From VGEM01 sp033764265 (GTDB taxonomy: Bacteria; Pseudomonadota; Alphaproteobacteria; Rhodospirillales; Rhodospirillaceae): a stretch of DNA of 20,307 bases. A program made the translations under genes and the position numbers. Within the stretch, counting starts at the first letter, position 1. Every line of letters begins with the position of its first letter. Location: positions 1 through 20,307 of the forward strand of contig JANRJB010000105.1 of the NCBI GenBank assembly GCA_033764265.1, in the 5' to 3' direction. Positions 7,135-15,252 of this stretch are shown piece by piece. The notes under the pieces were generated by a model. The model saw only the letters and a program-made list of their open reading frames with translations, was not told where the DNA came from and made no database searches.

Positions 7135-8277
7135 ATGCTTCACATCGCGATGAAAATGCTGACCGGCGATCGGGCCAAGTACCTGGGCCTGACGTTCGGC
7201 ATCGCCTTCGCCACTCTGCTCATGTCGCAGCAGGTCTCGATCTTCATCGGCCTGATGACGCGCGCCGCCAACCAGGTGTTGGACGTGACCGAGCCCGACA
7301 TCTGGGTGATGGACCCGCGCGTGTCGTACTCCGACGAGGTCGAAGCGTTGCCCGACATGGACCTGCAGCGCGTGCGCGGCGTGCCGGGCGTGGGTTGGGC
7401 CGTGCCCTACTACAAGGGTCTGGTGATCCTGCGCACCAAAGAGGGCTTGTTGAACCAGATCAGCCTGGTGGGCGTGGACGATGCCACGTTGGTCGGTGCA
7501 CCGCGCACCTGGCTCAAGGGTTCGCTCGATTCGCTGCGCAGGCCCGACGCCATAGTGCTCGATGTCCAGGGCGCGGATTTCATCTGGCCGGGCGAGGACG
7601 TGGAGCTGGGCCGCCGCGCCGAGATCAATGACCGGCGGGTCGTGGTCGAGGGCATCGCCGACGTCTCGCCGCCGTTCATCACCTTTCCAATCGCCTACAT
7701 GCGCTATTCCGAAGTGCTGCGCGTCGCCCCGCCACAACGCAACATGATGTCTTTCGTGCTGGTCAAGGCGGCGCCCGGCGTCGCGCCCGACCGGCTCGCC
7801 GCCGAGATCACGGCGCAAACCGGTCTGCAAGCACTGACGTGGTCGGATTTCGCCTGGCGCAGCGTCGTCTATTACCTGCAACGAACCGGCATCCCCGTCA
7901 ATTTCGGCATCACGGTTTTGCTGGGATTCATCGTGGGCGCGGCCATCACCGGCCAGACCTTCTACATTTTCGTGCTGGAGAACCTGCGGCAATTCGGCGC
8001 GTTGAAGGCCGTCGGCATGACCAACACCCAGATCCTCGGCATGGTCGTGGCCCAGGCCGCGGTCGTGGGCGCCATCGGTTTCGGGTTGGGGATCGGTGGC
8101 AGCGCCGTGTTTTTCGCGGCGACCGCCGACACCACGGCGGCGCTCGAGGGCTTCCGCCTTTACGGCGAGGTCATCGCCGGAACCGCCATGGCGGTCATCG
8201 TGATCTTGCTGACCTCCTGCATCGCCAGCGTGCGACGCGTGTTCACCGTCGATCCCGCCATCGTATTCAGAGGCTAA
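7135..8277 (+). CDS. ABC transporter permease, FtsX/MacB-like (DevC type)
   Basis: Inner-membrane subunit of an ABC exporter working with the ATPase encoded next. The 380-residue product has one N-terminal membrane helix (about 17-41), a large periplasmic domain (about 45-255), and three C-terminal helices (about 257-281, 300-328, 346-366). LRQFGALKAVGMTNTQI (284-300) is the conserved FtsX cytoplasmic coupling segment. This 1+3 topology is that of DevC and MacB-type mechanotransmission transporters, which drive an adaptor and outer-membrane channel instead of passing substrate through the membrane. The start ATG has only a weak upstream GAG; no better start exists. It is first in a four-gene operon. 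Confidence 0.88.
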   Translation: MLHIAMKMLTGDRAKYLGLTFGIAFATLLMSQQVSIFIGLMTRAANQVLDVTEPDIWVMDPRVSYSDEVEALPDMDLQRVRGVPGVGWAVPYYKGLVILRTKEGLLNQISLVGVDDATLVGAPRTWLKGSLDSLRRPDAIVLDVQGADFIWPGEDVELGRRAEINDRRVVVEGIADVSPPFITFPIAYMRYSEVLRVAPPQRNMMSFVLVKAAPGVAPDRLAAEITAQTGLQALTWSDFAWRSVVYYLQRTGIPVNFGITVLLGFIVGAAITGQTFYIFVLENLRQFGALKAVGMTNTQILGMVVAQAAVVGAIGFGLGIGGSAVFFAATADTTAALEGFRLYGEVIAGTAMAVIVILLTSCIASVRRVFTVDPAIVFRG

Positions 8278-8280
8278 GTC

Positions 8281-8970
<690 letters not shown>

Positions 8971-8987
8971 GACACCAGGAGTTGCCC

Positions 8988-9914
8988 ATGGCCTTTCGTT
9001 TTCCCCGTGGCATCGTGCTTCCGCTCGTGTCCACCAGCCTGATGGTGTTCTCGATCGTGTCGGTGATGCGGCCGGACCGCATGCAGGCTGCGCCACCGCT
9101 GCCACCGCCTTCGACGCAGCTCGCCCCCGCCCTGGCCGCGCTTGGGCTAGTCGAGCCGTCCTCCGAAATGATCGCGCTGGGCACACACATCGGCGGCATC
9201 GTGGCCAAGGTCCATGTCGCGCCCGGTGATTTCGTCGCTGCAGGAACCCCGTTGTTCGAGATCGACGACCGCCAGGTCCGCGCCGGGCTGGTCGAGGCCG
9301 AGGCAGCCGTCCGTATGGCCGAGATCGCCGCAGCCGACGCGGCCGCGCGCGAGGCGGTGTATGCTCGCATCGATGATCCGCGTGCTGTCAGCATCGACGA
9401 ACGCGACCGGCGCCGATTCGCTTCGCAGCTGGCCGCCGCCGAGGCCGAGCACGCTCGTGCCCGCGTCGCGGTTCTGCGCACTGAACTGGACCGACTGACG
9501 GTACGCGCGCCGATCGACGGCAAAATCTACCGCGTCAACGTGCGCGTGGGCGAATTCGCCCCGATGAGCGCAACCGCAGACCCCCTGATGACCATGGGGG
9601 CGGATGGCCCGCTGCATGTGCGGGCCGAAATCGACGAGGAGGACATCGGGCGACTAACCGACGCACCCCAAGCCGAAGCATCGCCGCGAGGTGCGTCGAC
9701 AGCGAAATTTTCGCTCAGCTTGGTTCGCCTCGAGCCGCAGGTGCGCCCCAAGCGCAACTTGGCAGGCGGTGGCGAGCGGGTCGACACCCGAGTCCTCGAG
9801 GCTATTTTCCGCGTGGATGGCGGATCGGACGTGCCGACGCTGTTTCCCGGCCAGCAGCTCGACGTCTTCATGACCGCGCGGGCCCCTTCCCCGGCACTGG
9901 GCACGACGCCATGA
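8988..9914 (+). CDS. HlyD/DevB-type periplasmic adaptor (membrane fusion protein)
   Basis: Links the inner-membrane ABC transporter to the outer-membrane channel. The 308-residue product has an uncleaved-looking N-terminal membrane anchor (about 8-27) and a proline-rich linker. The first half of a lipoyl domain follows (VAKVHVAPGDFVAAGTPLFEI, about 72-92), then an Ala/Glu/Arg-rich coiled coil (about 95-170). The second lipoyl half is VRAPIDGKIYRVNVRVGE (172-189), followed by a beta-barrel domain. The ATG at 8988 has AGGAG 6 bases upstream; a TTG two codons earlier overlaps that site. It ends in an ATGA overlap with the outer-membrane gene. Confidence 0.88.
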   Translation: MAFRFPRGIVLPLVSTSLMVFSIVSVMRPDRMQAAPPLPPPSTQLAPALAALGLVEPSSEMIALGTHIGGIVAKVHVAPGDFVAAGTPLFEIDDRQVRAGLVEAEAAVRMAEIAAADAAAREAVYARIDDPRAVSIDERDRRRFASQLAAAEAEHARARVAVLRTELDRLTVRAPIDGKIYRVNVRVGEFAPMSATADPLMTMGADGPLHVRAEIDEEDIGRLTDAPQAEASPRGASTAKFSLSLVRLEPQVRPKRNLAGGGERVDTRVLEAIFRVDGGSDVPTLFPGQQLDVFMTARAPSPALGTTP

Positions 9915-11281
9915 GAGCGCTATTCACCGGCGCGGCCGCACTGTTACTTAGCGGTTGCGTTCAAGGTCCGGCGCCACTGCCGAGCAATCCCCCGGACATT
10001 CCTGAAGGCTGGACTGCCGCGGCGGCGCTGACCGCGGCCGACGCCGGCATCCCAGACGCCTGGTGGCTCGACTTGGGAGATGACGGGTTGGCGCAGGTGT
10101 TGGACGAGGCGGGCGATACCGCCGACACACGCATCGCCGCAGCACGCATCGCCGAAGCCGACGCCTTCTTGCAAACGGCCCGGTCAAACTTGTTGCCCGG
10201 CTTAACCATCGGCGCCAACGGCGGCACGCAAAAGAACGGCGACAGTCCGGCACGGCAAGATTCGGCCGACGCACGGCTTGGCTTCGACTGGAATCCAGAT
10301 GTCTCGGGCGGCAATGCCGCGCGGGCCGCCGCCGCGCTGTCGCAACGGGATGCAGCGGTTTTGGAACTGTCCGCGAAACGCATCGCCGTCCGGAATGTGG
10401 CGGCGCGTCTTTACTTCACGCGGCAGGAAGCCCGGCGTCAGGCCGCGAACACGGCGGCAACCGTCAGTTCGCTCGCCGAATCCCTGGCGCTCGCTCGCAG
10501 TCGCGAGTCGGCCGGGCTGGCAAGCGCCCTGGACGTAGCCCAGGCCGAGGCCGCCCTTGCCGCCGCCCAAGCGATCGCGCCGCGATTTGCCGCCGCCGAG
10601 ACAAGCGCGACCCGCGGGCTGGAAACCTTGCTTGGACGACCGCCGGGAACGCTTGACCGCGACGTGGATCATTCGGTCACGACATTGCGCGCGTCCCAGG
10701 CACGGCTTCTGTTCCCCGCCGAAGTGCTGGCGCGGCGGCCCGACGTCGCCGCCGCCGAAAAGCTGCTGGCGGCGGCCGGGTTCGACGTCGCGGCCGCCCG
10801 CGCCGACTTCTACCCGCGCTTGCGTATCGGCGCCGCGATCGGGGCGCAGCGCGTCTCCGCACCCACGCCGTTCCAGGACTCCGGCCTGATCGCCAACGCC
10901 ATCGGCAGTTTGAGCGCGCCGATCTTGCAACGCGGACAGCTCCGGGCCGGGCTGGAGGCCGCCAGCGCGCGCCAGCGCGTTGCCGTGGAAACTCACCGGC
11001 AATCCATCATCACGGCATTGAACGAGGTGGAGATTTCGTCCGCTCTCTATCGCGGTGCCGACGCCGCTGCGGAGCGCTCTGCAGCTGCCGTGCGTGCGGC
11101 CGAACTGCAACTCCAATTGGCGCGGGCGCGATACCGGGCTGGGGCCAATTCGTTCCTTGAGGTGATCGTCGCAGAACAAGACCTGCTGGCGGCCCGCCGG
11201 GCGTTGATTACCGCCGACGCCGACGCATCACGCGCGCTCGCGGCGCTGTACGCTGCCATGGGCCTTGGCGGCGCGGCATGA
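9911..11281 (+). CDS. Outer-membrane efflux lipoprotein, NodT/OprM family
   Basis: TolC-like channel that completes the tripartite exporter. The 456-residue precursor has a short signal with lipobox LSGC (lipidated Cys16). A family-typical WWLDLGDDGL segment comes near residue 50, then two repeats of long alpha-helical tunnel sequence (for example ALSQRDAAVLELSAKR and LARARYRAGANSFLEV). RRPDVAAAEKLLAAAGFDV, the NodT signature RPD..AAE, lies near residue 275. Such proteins more often partner RND pumps; here the partner is an ABC transporter, as in MacAB-TolC. The start overlaps the adaptor stop. The gene converges on acpS with nine bases between the stops and no clear terminator. Confidence 0.92.
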   Translation: MRALFTGAAALLLSGCVQGPAPLPSNPPDIPEGWTAAAALTAADAGIPDAWWLDLGDDGLAQVLDEAGDTADTRIAAARIAEADAFLQTARSNLLPGLTIGANGGTQKNGDSPARQDSADARLGFDWNPDVSGGNAARAAAALSQRDAAVLELSAKRIAVRNVAARLYFTRQEARRQAANTAATVSSLAESLALARSRESAGLASALDVAQAEAALAAAQAIAPRFAAAETSATRGLETLLGRPPGTLDRDVDHSVTTLRASQARLLFPAEVLARRPDVAAAEKLLAAAGFDVAAARADFYPRLRIGAAIGAQRVSAPTPFQDSGLIANAIGSLSAPILQRGQLRAGLEAASARQRVAVETHRQSIITALNEVEISSALYRGADAAAERSAAAVRAAELQLQLARARYRAGANSFLEVIVAEQDLLAARRALITADADASRALAALYAAMGLGGAA

Positions 11282-11290
11282 GGGCCTCGT

Positions 11291-11704
11291 TCAAGGCCTT
11301 GGCACCGCGGTGATGATCACCATCGCCTCGGCGATGGGGTATTCGTCGGTCAGCGTCAGTTCGACGCGCGCCTCCATGCCCGGCGGCGTGATGGCCGCGA
11401 GCCTGGCCGCCGCGCCGCCGGTCATGACCACGGTCGGTTTGCCCGACGGCAGATTGACGACGCCGAGATCGCGCCAGTAGACGCCCGCCCGGAACCCGGT
11501 GCCAAGCGCCTTGGAGGCCGCTTCCTTGGCGGCGTACCGTTTGGCATAGGTCGCGGCGTAGGCCCGCCCCGCCCCCTTGCGGCGTTCGGCCTTGCGCTGT
11601 TCGGCCGCGGTGTAGATGCGCTGCACGAAGCGGTCGCCGAAGCGGGCCAAGGTCCGCTCGATGCGGCGGATGTCGATCAGGTCGTTGCCGATGCCGAGAA
11701 TCAT
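11291..11704 (-). CDS. acpS: Holo-[acyl-carrier-protein] synthase
   Basis: Transfers 4'-phosphopantetheine from CoA to the serine of acyl carrier protein. The 137-residue product has the family motifs GIGNDLIDI with Mg ligand Asp8, and KEAASKALGTG with Glu61 and Lys65. The length is normal. It starts 9 bases after the pdxJ stop, forming the usual pdxJ-acpS pair. The expected downstream neighbour lepB is about 5 kb away beyond the efflux cassette, so acpS now ends its transcription unit, facing the NodT-type gene. Confidence 0.95.
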   Translation of the reverse strand: MILGIGNDLIDIRRIERTLARFGDRFVQRIYTAAEQRKAERRKGAGRAYAATYAKRYAAKEAASKALGTGFRAGVYWRDLGVVNLPSGKPTVVMTGGAAARLAAITPPGMEARVELTLTDEYPIAEAMVIITAVPRP

Positions 11705-11713
11705 GCGCGCCGC

Positions 11714-12475
11714 TCAGGCCGGCGCCCGCGCGGCGTCCATCAGCGCGCGCATGCGGCCGATCGCCGGGGCGAAGCCGACGAAGATCGCCTCGCCCACCAG
11801 GAAGTGGCCGATGTTGAGTTCCGCCAACGTCGGGATGGCGGCGACCGGCCCGACGGTGTCGTAACCCAGGCCGTGACCGGCGTGGCATTCGAGGCCGACG
11901 GCCGCGGCCCGGGCCGCGCCGTCCTTCAATCGCGCAAGCTGGCGGTCGCGTTCGGCGCCGGGCGGCGTTTCGCAGTAGCGTCCGGTGTGCAGCTCGACCA
12001 CCGGCGCGCCGATCGACTTCGACGCTTCGATCTGGCGGGCGTCGGCCTCGATGAACATCGAGACCCGGATGCCGGCCTCGGACAGCGCGCGCACGAACGG
12101 CGCCAGATGATTGTGCTGGCCGGCGACATCGATGCCGCCCTCGGTGGTGCGCTCCTCGCGCTTTTCAGGCACCAGGCAGACCGCATGGGGTCGATGTTTG
12201 AGCGCGATCGCCAGCATCTCGGGCGTGGCGGCCATTTCCAGGTTGAGCGGCACGTGCAGCTGGGTGCGCAGGCGCGCGATGTCGTCGTCGGAGATGTGGC
12301 GGCGGTCCTCGCGCAGGTGCGCGGTGATGCCGTCGGCGCCGGCCTCGGCGGCCAAGAGCGCGGCGCGCACCGGGTCGGGGTGAATGCTGCCGCGGGCGTT
12401 GCGCACGGTGGCGACGTGATCGACGTTGACACCCAGCCTGAGCCGGGGCGCAGCACTTGACCGCTCAGCCGTCAT
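11714..12475 (-). CDS. pdxJ: Pyridoxine 5'-phosphate synthase PdxJ
   Basis: Condenses 1-deoxy-D-xylulose 5-phosphate with 3-amino-2-oxopropyl phosphate to pyridoxine 5'-phosphate in the DXP-dependent vitamin B6 pathway. The 253-residue TIM barrel shows LGVNVDHVATVRNARG (14-29), the HLREDRRHI motif with conserved His53, NLEMA with the catalytic glutamate, CLVPEKREE and CHAGHGLGYD with the late catalytic histidine. The length is normal. Its ATG directly follows the TGA of the DUF2062 gene with no gap, so the two are likely co-translated. Confidence 0.96.
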   Translation of the reverse strand: MTAERSSAAPRLRLGVNVDHVATVRNARGSIHPDPVRAALLAAEAGADGITAHLREDRRHISDDDIARLRTQLHVPLNLEMAATPEMLAIALKHRPHAVCLVPEKREERTTEGGIDVAGQHNHLAPFVRALSEAGIRVSMFIEADARQIEASKSIGAPVVELHTGRYCETPPGAERDRQLARLKDGAARAAAVGLECHAGHGLGYDTVGPVAAIPTLAELNIGHFLVGEAIFVGFAPAIGRMRALMDAARAPA

Positions 12476-13087
12476 TCAACCCGATCCTTCCCGCTCGGCC
12501 GCCGCTTGCGCCATGACGCGCGCCGCGGCGCGCTTGGCCACCCGGCGGGCCTGCAATGCCCGCATCACCGGCTCGAGCGCGAAATATGTCACAAAACCGG
12601 CCACAAGTCCCACCGGCAGGCTGCCGACCAGCATCGGCAGGAACACCGGCCACACCGCGCGCTCGAACAGCACCAGGTCGAGCTTCAGGGCGGCCTCGGT
12701 CATCGCCACGAACATCGCGACGAACTTCGTCAGTCCCGATCCGAACGACGCCTCACCCGGCAAAAGCAGCGTGCCGGTGTAATAGGTGGAGAACCACACC
12801 ACCGGCGCGGTCCAGGGGTTGACCACCAGTGTGCCGATGGCCGCGGCCAACAGGCTCGCGCGCAAGGCCCAGGCGATCCCGAAGCCCAGCAGCAGGTGCA
12901 ACCCGACCAGCGGCGTGAACGACACCGCCACGCCGCAGGCGAACCCCGCCGCGATGCTGGCCGGCGTGCCGGGAATACGCTGCAACCGGTGCCAGTAGTA
13001 CGATACCGCCCGGCCCCACCCCGTGCGGGGCCACAGCCACTGGCGCAAACGATCGAACAGGGGCTGGGCGGCGCGGCGGGCGAACAT
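12476..13087 (-). CDS. DUF2062 domain membrane protein
   Basis: An integral membrane protein of 203 residues. The DUF2062 pattern is clear: WLWPRTGWGRAVSYYWHRL (18-36), TPASIAAGFACGVAVSFTPL (41-60) and NPWTAPVVWFSTYYTG (90-105). Hydrophobic helices span about 43-62, 63-90, 93-110 and 145-172, and the C-terminus is basic and helical. No biochemical function is established for the family. It commonly sits beside rsh and pdxJ in alphaproteobacteria, as here. The ATG at 13087 is chosen because relatives begin with MF.RR; an upstream TTG at 13117 would add ten residues. Confidence 0.87.
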   Translation of the reverse strand: MFARRAAQPLFDRLRQWLWPRTGWGRAVSYYWHRLQRIPGTPASIAAGFACGVAVSFTPLVGLHLLLGFGIAWALRASLLAAAIGTLVVNPWTAPVVWFSTYYTGTLLLPGEASFGSGLTKFVAMFVAMTEAALKLDLVLFERAVWPVFLPMLVGSLPVGLVAGFVTYFALEPVMRALQARRVAKRAAARVMAQAAAEREGSG

Positions 13088-13209
13088 GGGCGTCAGATGA
13101 GGCGCGAAGCCGGTCAAATCAAGCGAAATTTCGGCGCACCGCGGGGTTGGTGACAGCGCCGTGGCGGCGTCTTAACCTGCCGGCCTGTATGCACCGGGGG
13201 AGAAAACGC

Positions 13210-14202
13210 ATGGCCAAGGTCGTCCTGGGGTTGATCGCCGTCCTGATCGTCGGCGCGGGCCTCTACGCGCTGTTGCTGGAGGTCGGCGCGTTCGCGATGC
13301 CGCGCGACCAGTTGGAGGCCAAATACGTCACGCCGCAGTCGAAGTTCGCCGTGATCGACGGCGTGCGGATTCACTACATGGACGAAGGCCCGCGCGAGGC
13401 CCCGGCCCTGGTGATGCTGCATGCCAGCTACATGAGCCTGCGCGCTTTCGACACCGTGGCGCCGCTGATCGCGCAGAAGTACCGCGTGATCCGTTTCGAC
13501 TTTCCCAACGCCGGGCTGTCGGGCCCCGACCCCAAGAACCGCTTCTCCGTCGAGCACAACATGGAGATTCTCGACACCCTGACGCGCGACTTGGGCGTGG
13601 AGACGTTCGCGCTGTTCGGTACGTCGTCGGGCGGGCCGGTCGCGTTCCGCTACGCCGCCGAGAAGCCCGAGCGTGTGACCCGGCTCTACCTGATCAACTC
13701 CGCCGGCATGCCGCGCACCGCGGTCAGCAATCCCAATCGGCAACGCGGGTCGGACCTGCAGCAGTGGATCATCACCCGGCACCGTTCGCACGCCTATTGG
13801 GCGCGCAACCTGGCCACCAACTTCACCTCGATGCCGCCGCCGGCCTGGCTGGTCGATATGGCCTACGACATGAACCGCCGCGCCGGCCAGCGCGAGGAAG
13901 CCGCCTTGTTCATGAAAAACTTCAAGACCGGCAACCCGCAGGAGGTGCTGGGCCGTGTCAGGGCGCCGACGGTGATCGCCTGGGGTATGGACAACCCGAC
14001 CGTGATGCACCTGGAAGCCGACGTGATGTCGCTGTGGCTGACCGGCGCGCCCAGCCTGGTGATCAAGTACCCCAAGGTCGGCCACTATCTGTACGTCGAG
14101 ATTCCCGAGCAGGCGGCGCAGGACATCGTCGATTTTCTCGACGGCACGAAAGACGAACAGCTGCGCGTGACGCAGCGCGTGATGGCGGCGGCGACGCCGT
14201 GA
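13210..14202 (+). CDS. Membrane-anchored alpha/beta hydrolase
   Basis: Probable esterase-like or haloalkane/epoxide-hydrolase-like enzyme; the substrate cannot be told. The 330-residue product has an N-terminal hydrophobic anchor (about 4-24) with no obvious cleavage site, then an alpha/beta-hydrolase fold. The HG-type oxyanion segment is altered to LHASY (70-74). The nucleophile elbow is GTSSG with Ser139, the acid is probably Asp261 in WGMDNPT and the base His292 in VGHYLYVE. The FDFPNAGLSGP segment (97-106) is typical of the family. The ATG at 13210 follows a GGGGGAG ribosome site; the longer in-frame reading from 13147 is less likely. It runs opposite to its neighbours and overlaps the following lipoprotein gene. 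Confidence 0.85.
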   Translation: MAKVVLGLIAVLIVGAGLYALLLEVGAFAMPRDQLEAKYVTPQSKFAVIDGVRIHYMDEGPREAPALVMLHASYMSLRAFDTVAPLIAQKYRVIRFDFPNAGLSGPDPKNRFSVEHNMEILDTLTRDLGVETFALFGTSSGGPVAFRYAAEKPERVTRLYLINSAGMPRTAVSNPNRQRGSDLQQWIITRHRSHAYWARNLATNFTSMPPPAWLVDMAYDMNRRAGQREEAALFMKNFKTGNPQEVLGRVRAPTVIAWGMDNPTVMHLEADVMSLWLTGAPSLVIKYPKVGHYLYVEIPEQAAQDIVDFLDGTKDEQLRVTQRVMAAATP

Positions 14203-14402
14203 CGCGCGCGTACGCCATTGTTGCGGTGGTTGCCTTGCTGGCCGGCTGCGAAACCGTCGACGGCAAGCCCGGCCTATTGACCGGCATGTTCTGCGGCATG
14301 CGCGAAGGCGCCTGCCAACAGCGATGCGAAGCAATGGACGCCCAATCCCAACTCGCCTGCCGGCGCAGCTGCGAAGACAGCGCCGAAGACAAGTGCGGTT
14401 GA
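14199..14402 (+). CDS. Small cysteine-rich lipoprotein, unknown function
   Basis: A 67-codon gene with a GTG start overlapping the hydrolase stop (GTGA), so translation is probably coupled. The product has a hydrophobic signal ending in the lipobox LAGC (Cys17). The mature part is short and charged, with six further cysteines (in MFCGM, GACQQRC, LACRRSC and DKCG), enough for three disulfides in the periplasm. I do not recognise the family. The clean lipobox, cysteine spacing and overlap argue for a real gene. It converges on the DUF533 gene with four bases between the stops. Confidence 0.65.
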   Translation: MTRAYAIVAVVALLAGCETVDGKPGLLTGMFCGMREGACQQRCEAMDAQSQLACRRSCEDSAEDKCG

Positions 14403-14406
14403 CGGC

Positions 14407-15165
14407 TCACGCCGCCATGGCGTCGATGCGGGCGTGCAGTTCCTGCGTCAACGCCGGGTCGAGCCGCAACGCCTGCGCCAGCCGCCGCAGGTAGTCGCGC
14501 TCGGCCGGGCCGTCGCGGTCCACCGCCAGCACCGAGGCGGCGTAAATCTCGGCGGCCTGTTCGGGGCAGGTCACGTCGCGGGCGATGTCCTCGGGGGTCT
14601 GCGGGCGGCTCAGGTCGGCCATCAGTGCTGTTCGGTCAGCGTCGGTGACGCCGGCGTCGTCGATCTGCGCGAAGATCTTGCCGCTCTCGGCGGCGTTGAT
14701 GCGGCCGTCGGCCTTGGCCGCGGCGATCATCGCCCGGATCAATTTCAGGCTGAGCGCGTTATTGGCCGCCACGTCCTGCGGCGGCGGCAGGAAGCGTGTG
14801 CCGGCAGGCGGGACCTCTTCATACGTCGCGTCGATCGGCGCGCCGGCCATCGTCTCCCGGGGCGCGGGGGGCGCTGCGCCCGCGCCGGCCGGCGTGCGCC
14901 CGGCCTGATAACGCTGATAAGCGGTGTAGGCGAGCCCGGCGATGGCCGCCGCGCCGCCCAGCTTGAGCGCGGTGGAGGCGAGTTTCTTGCCCGCCTTGCC
15001 CGACAGCGCGCCGGCCAGCCCGCCCAGCACCGCGCCGCCCGCGAAAGCCTTGCCGCGGCCCTGATCGAACGCTTTGCCGAGATCGAGTTTACCGCCGGAC
15101 TTGAGGGCGTCGAGCTGTCCGACCTGGCCCAGCACCTGCCCCAACATCTTGTTCAAGTCGATCAT
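14407..15165 (-). CDS. DUF533/TerB-like protein (YebE family)
   Basis: A 252-residue protein of the DUF533 family. The N-terminal amphipathic segment (MIDLNKMLGQVLGQ) is followed by a Gly/Ala-rich membrane-like stretch (41-82, FAGGAVLGGLAGALSGKAGK then GGAAAIAGLAYTAYQRY). A Pro/Ala linker (88-135) leads to a helical TerB-like domain (136-250), where acidic loops AKADGRINAAES and AVDRDGPAERDYL recur as in TerB proteins. YebE-like proteins are widespread and envelope- or stress-associated; no enzyme activity is known. The ATG at 15165 has AAGG upstream; a TTG at 15189 is a weaker alternative. Confidence 0.83.
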   Translation of the reverse strand: MIDLNKMLGQVLGQVGQLDALKSGGKLDLGKAFDQGRGKAFAGGAVLGGLAGALSGKAGKKLASTALKLGGAAAIAGLAYTAYQRYQAGRTPAGAGAAPPAPRETMAGAPIDATYEEVPPAGTRFLPPPQDVAANNALSLKLIRAMIAAAKADGRINAAESGKIFAQIDDAGVTDADRTALMADLSRPQTPEDIARDVTCPEQAAEIYAASVLAVDRDGPAERDYLRRLAQALRLDPALTQELHARIDAMAA

Positions 15166-15196
15166 CGCTGCCCACCTTGCACACTGCAAAGCAGCG

Positions 15197-15225
15197 ATGT
15201 GGAGGTATCCGGGTCGTTTTTCAAG
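15197..15225 (-). promoter_or_regulatory. Possible promoter of the DUF533 gene
   Basis: On the minus strand CTTGAAA (15219-15225) is followed after 14 bases by CTCCACAT (15197-15204), which loosely resembles a heat-shock (RpoH) type promoter. A short inverted repeat TTGCA-CAC-TGCAA (15177-15189) lies between it and the ATG. The match is weak. Confidence 0.2.
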
Positions 15226-15252
15226 TCGCTCGCGCGAAATGGTCGCCGGCGG

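Noticed and set aside
11283..11298. Inverted repeat GGCCT-CGTTCA-AGGCC at the convergence of the NodT-type gene and acpS, as a bidirectional terminator
   Set aside because: Only five base pairs, no T-tract on either strand, and it lies partly in the acpS coding end.
13124..13133. Perfect palindrome CGAAATTTCG between DUF2062 and the hydrolase
   Set aside because: Ten bases with no associated promoter elements or second copy; too short to call an operator.
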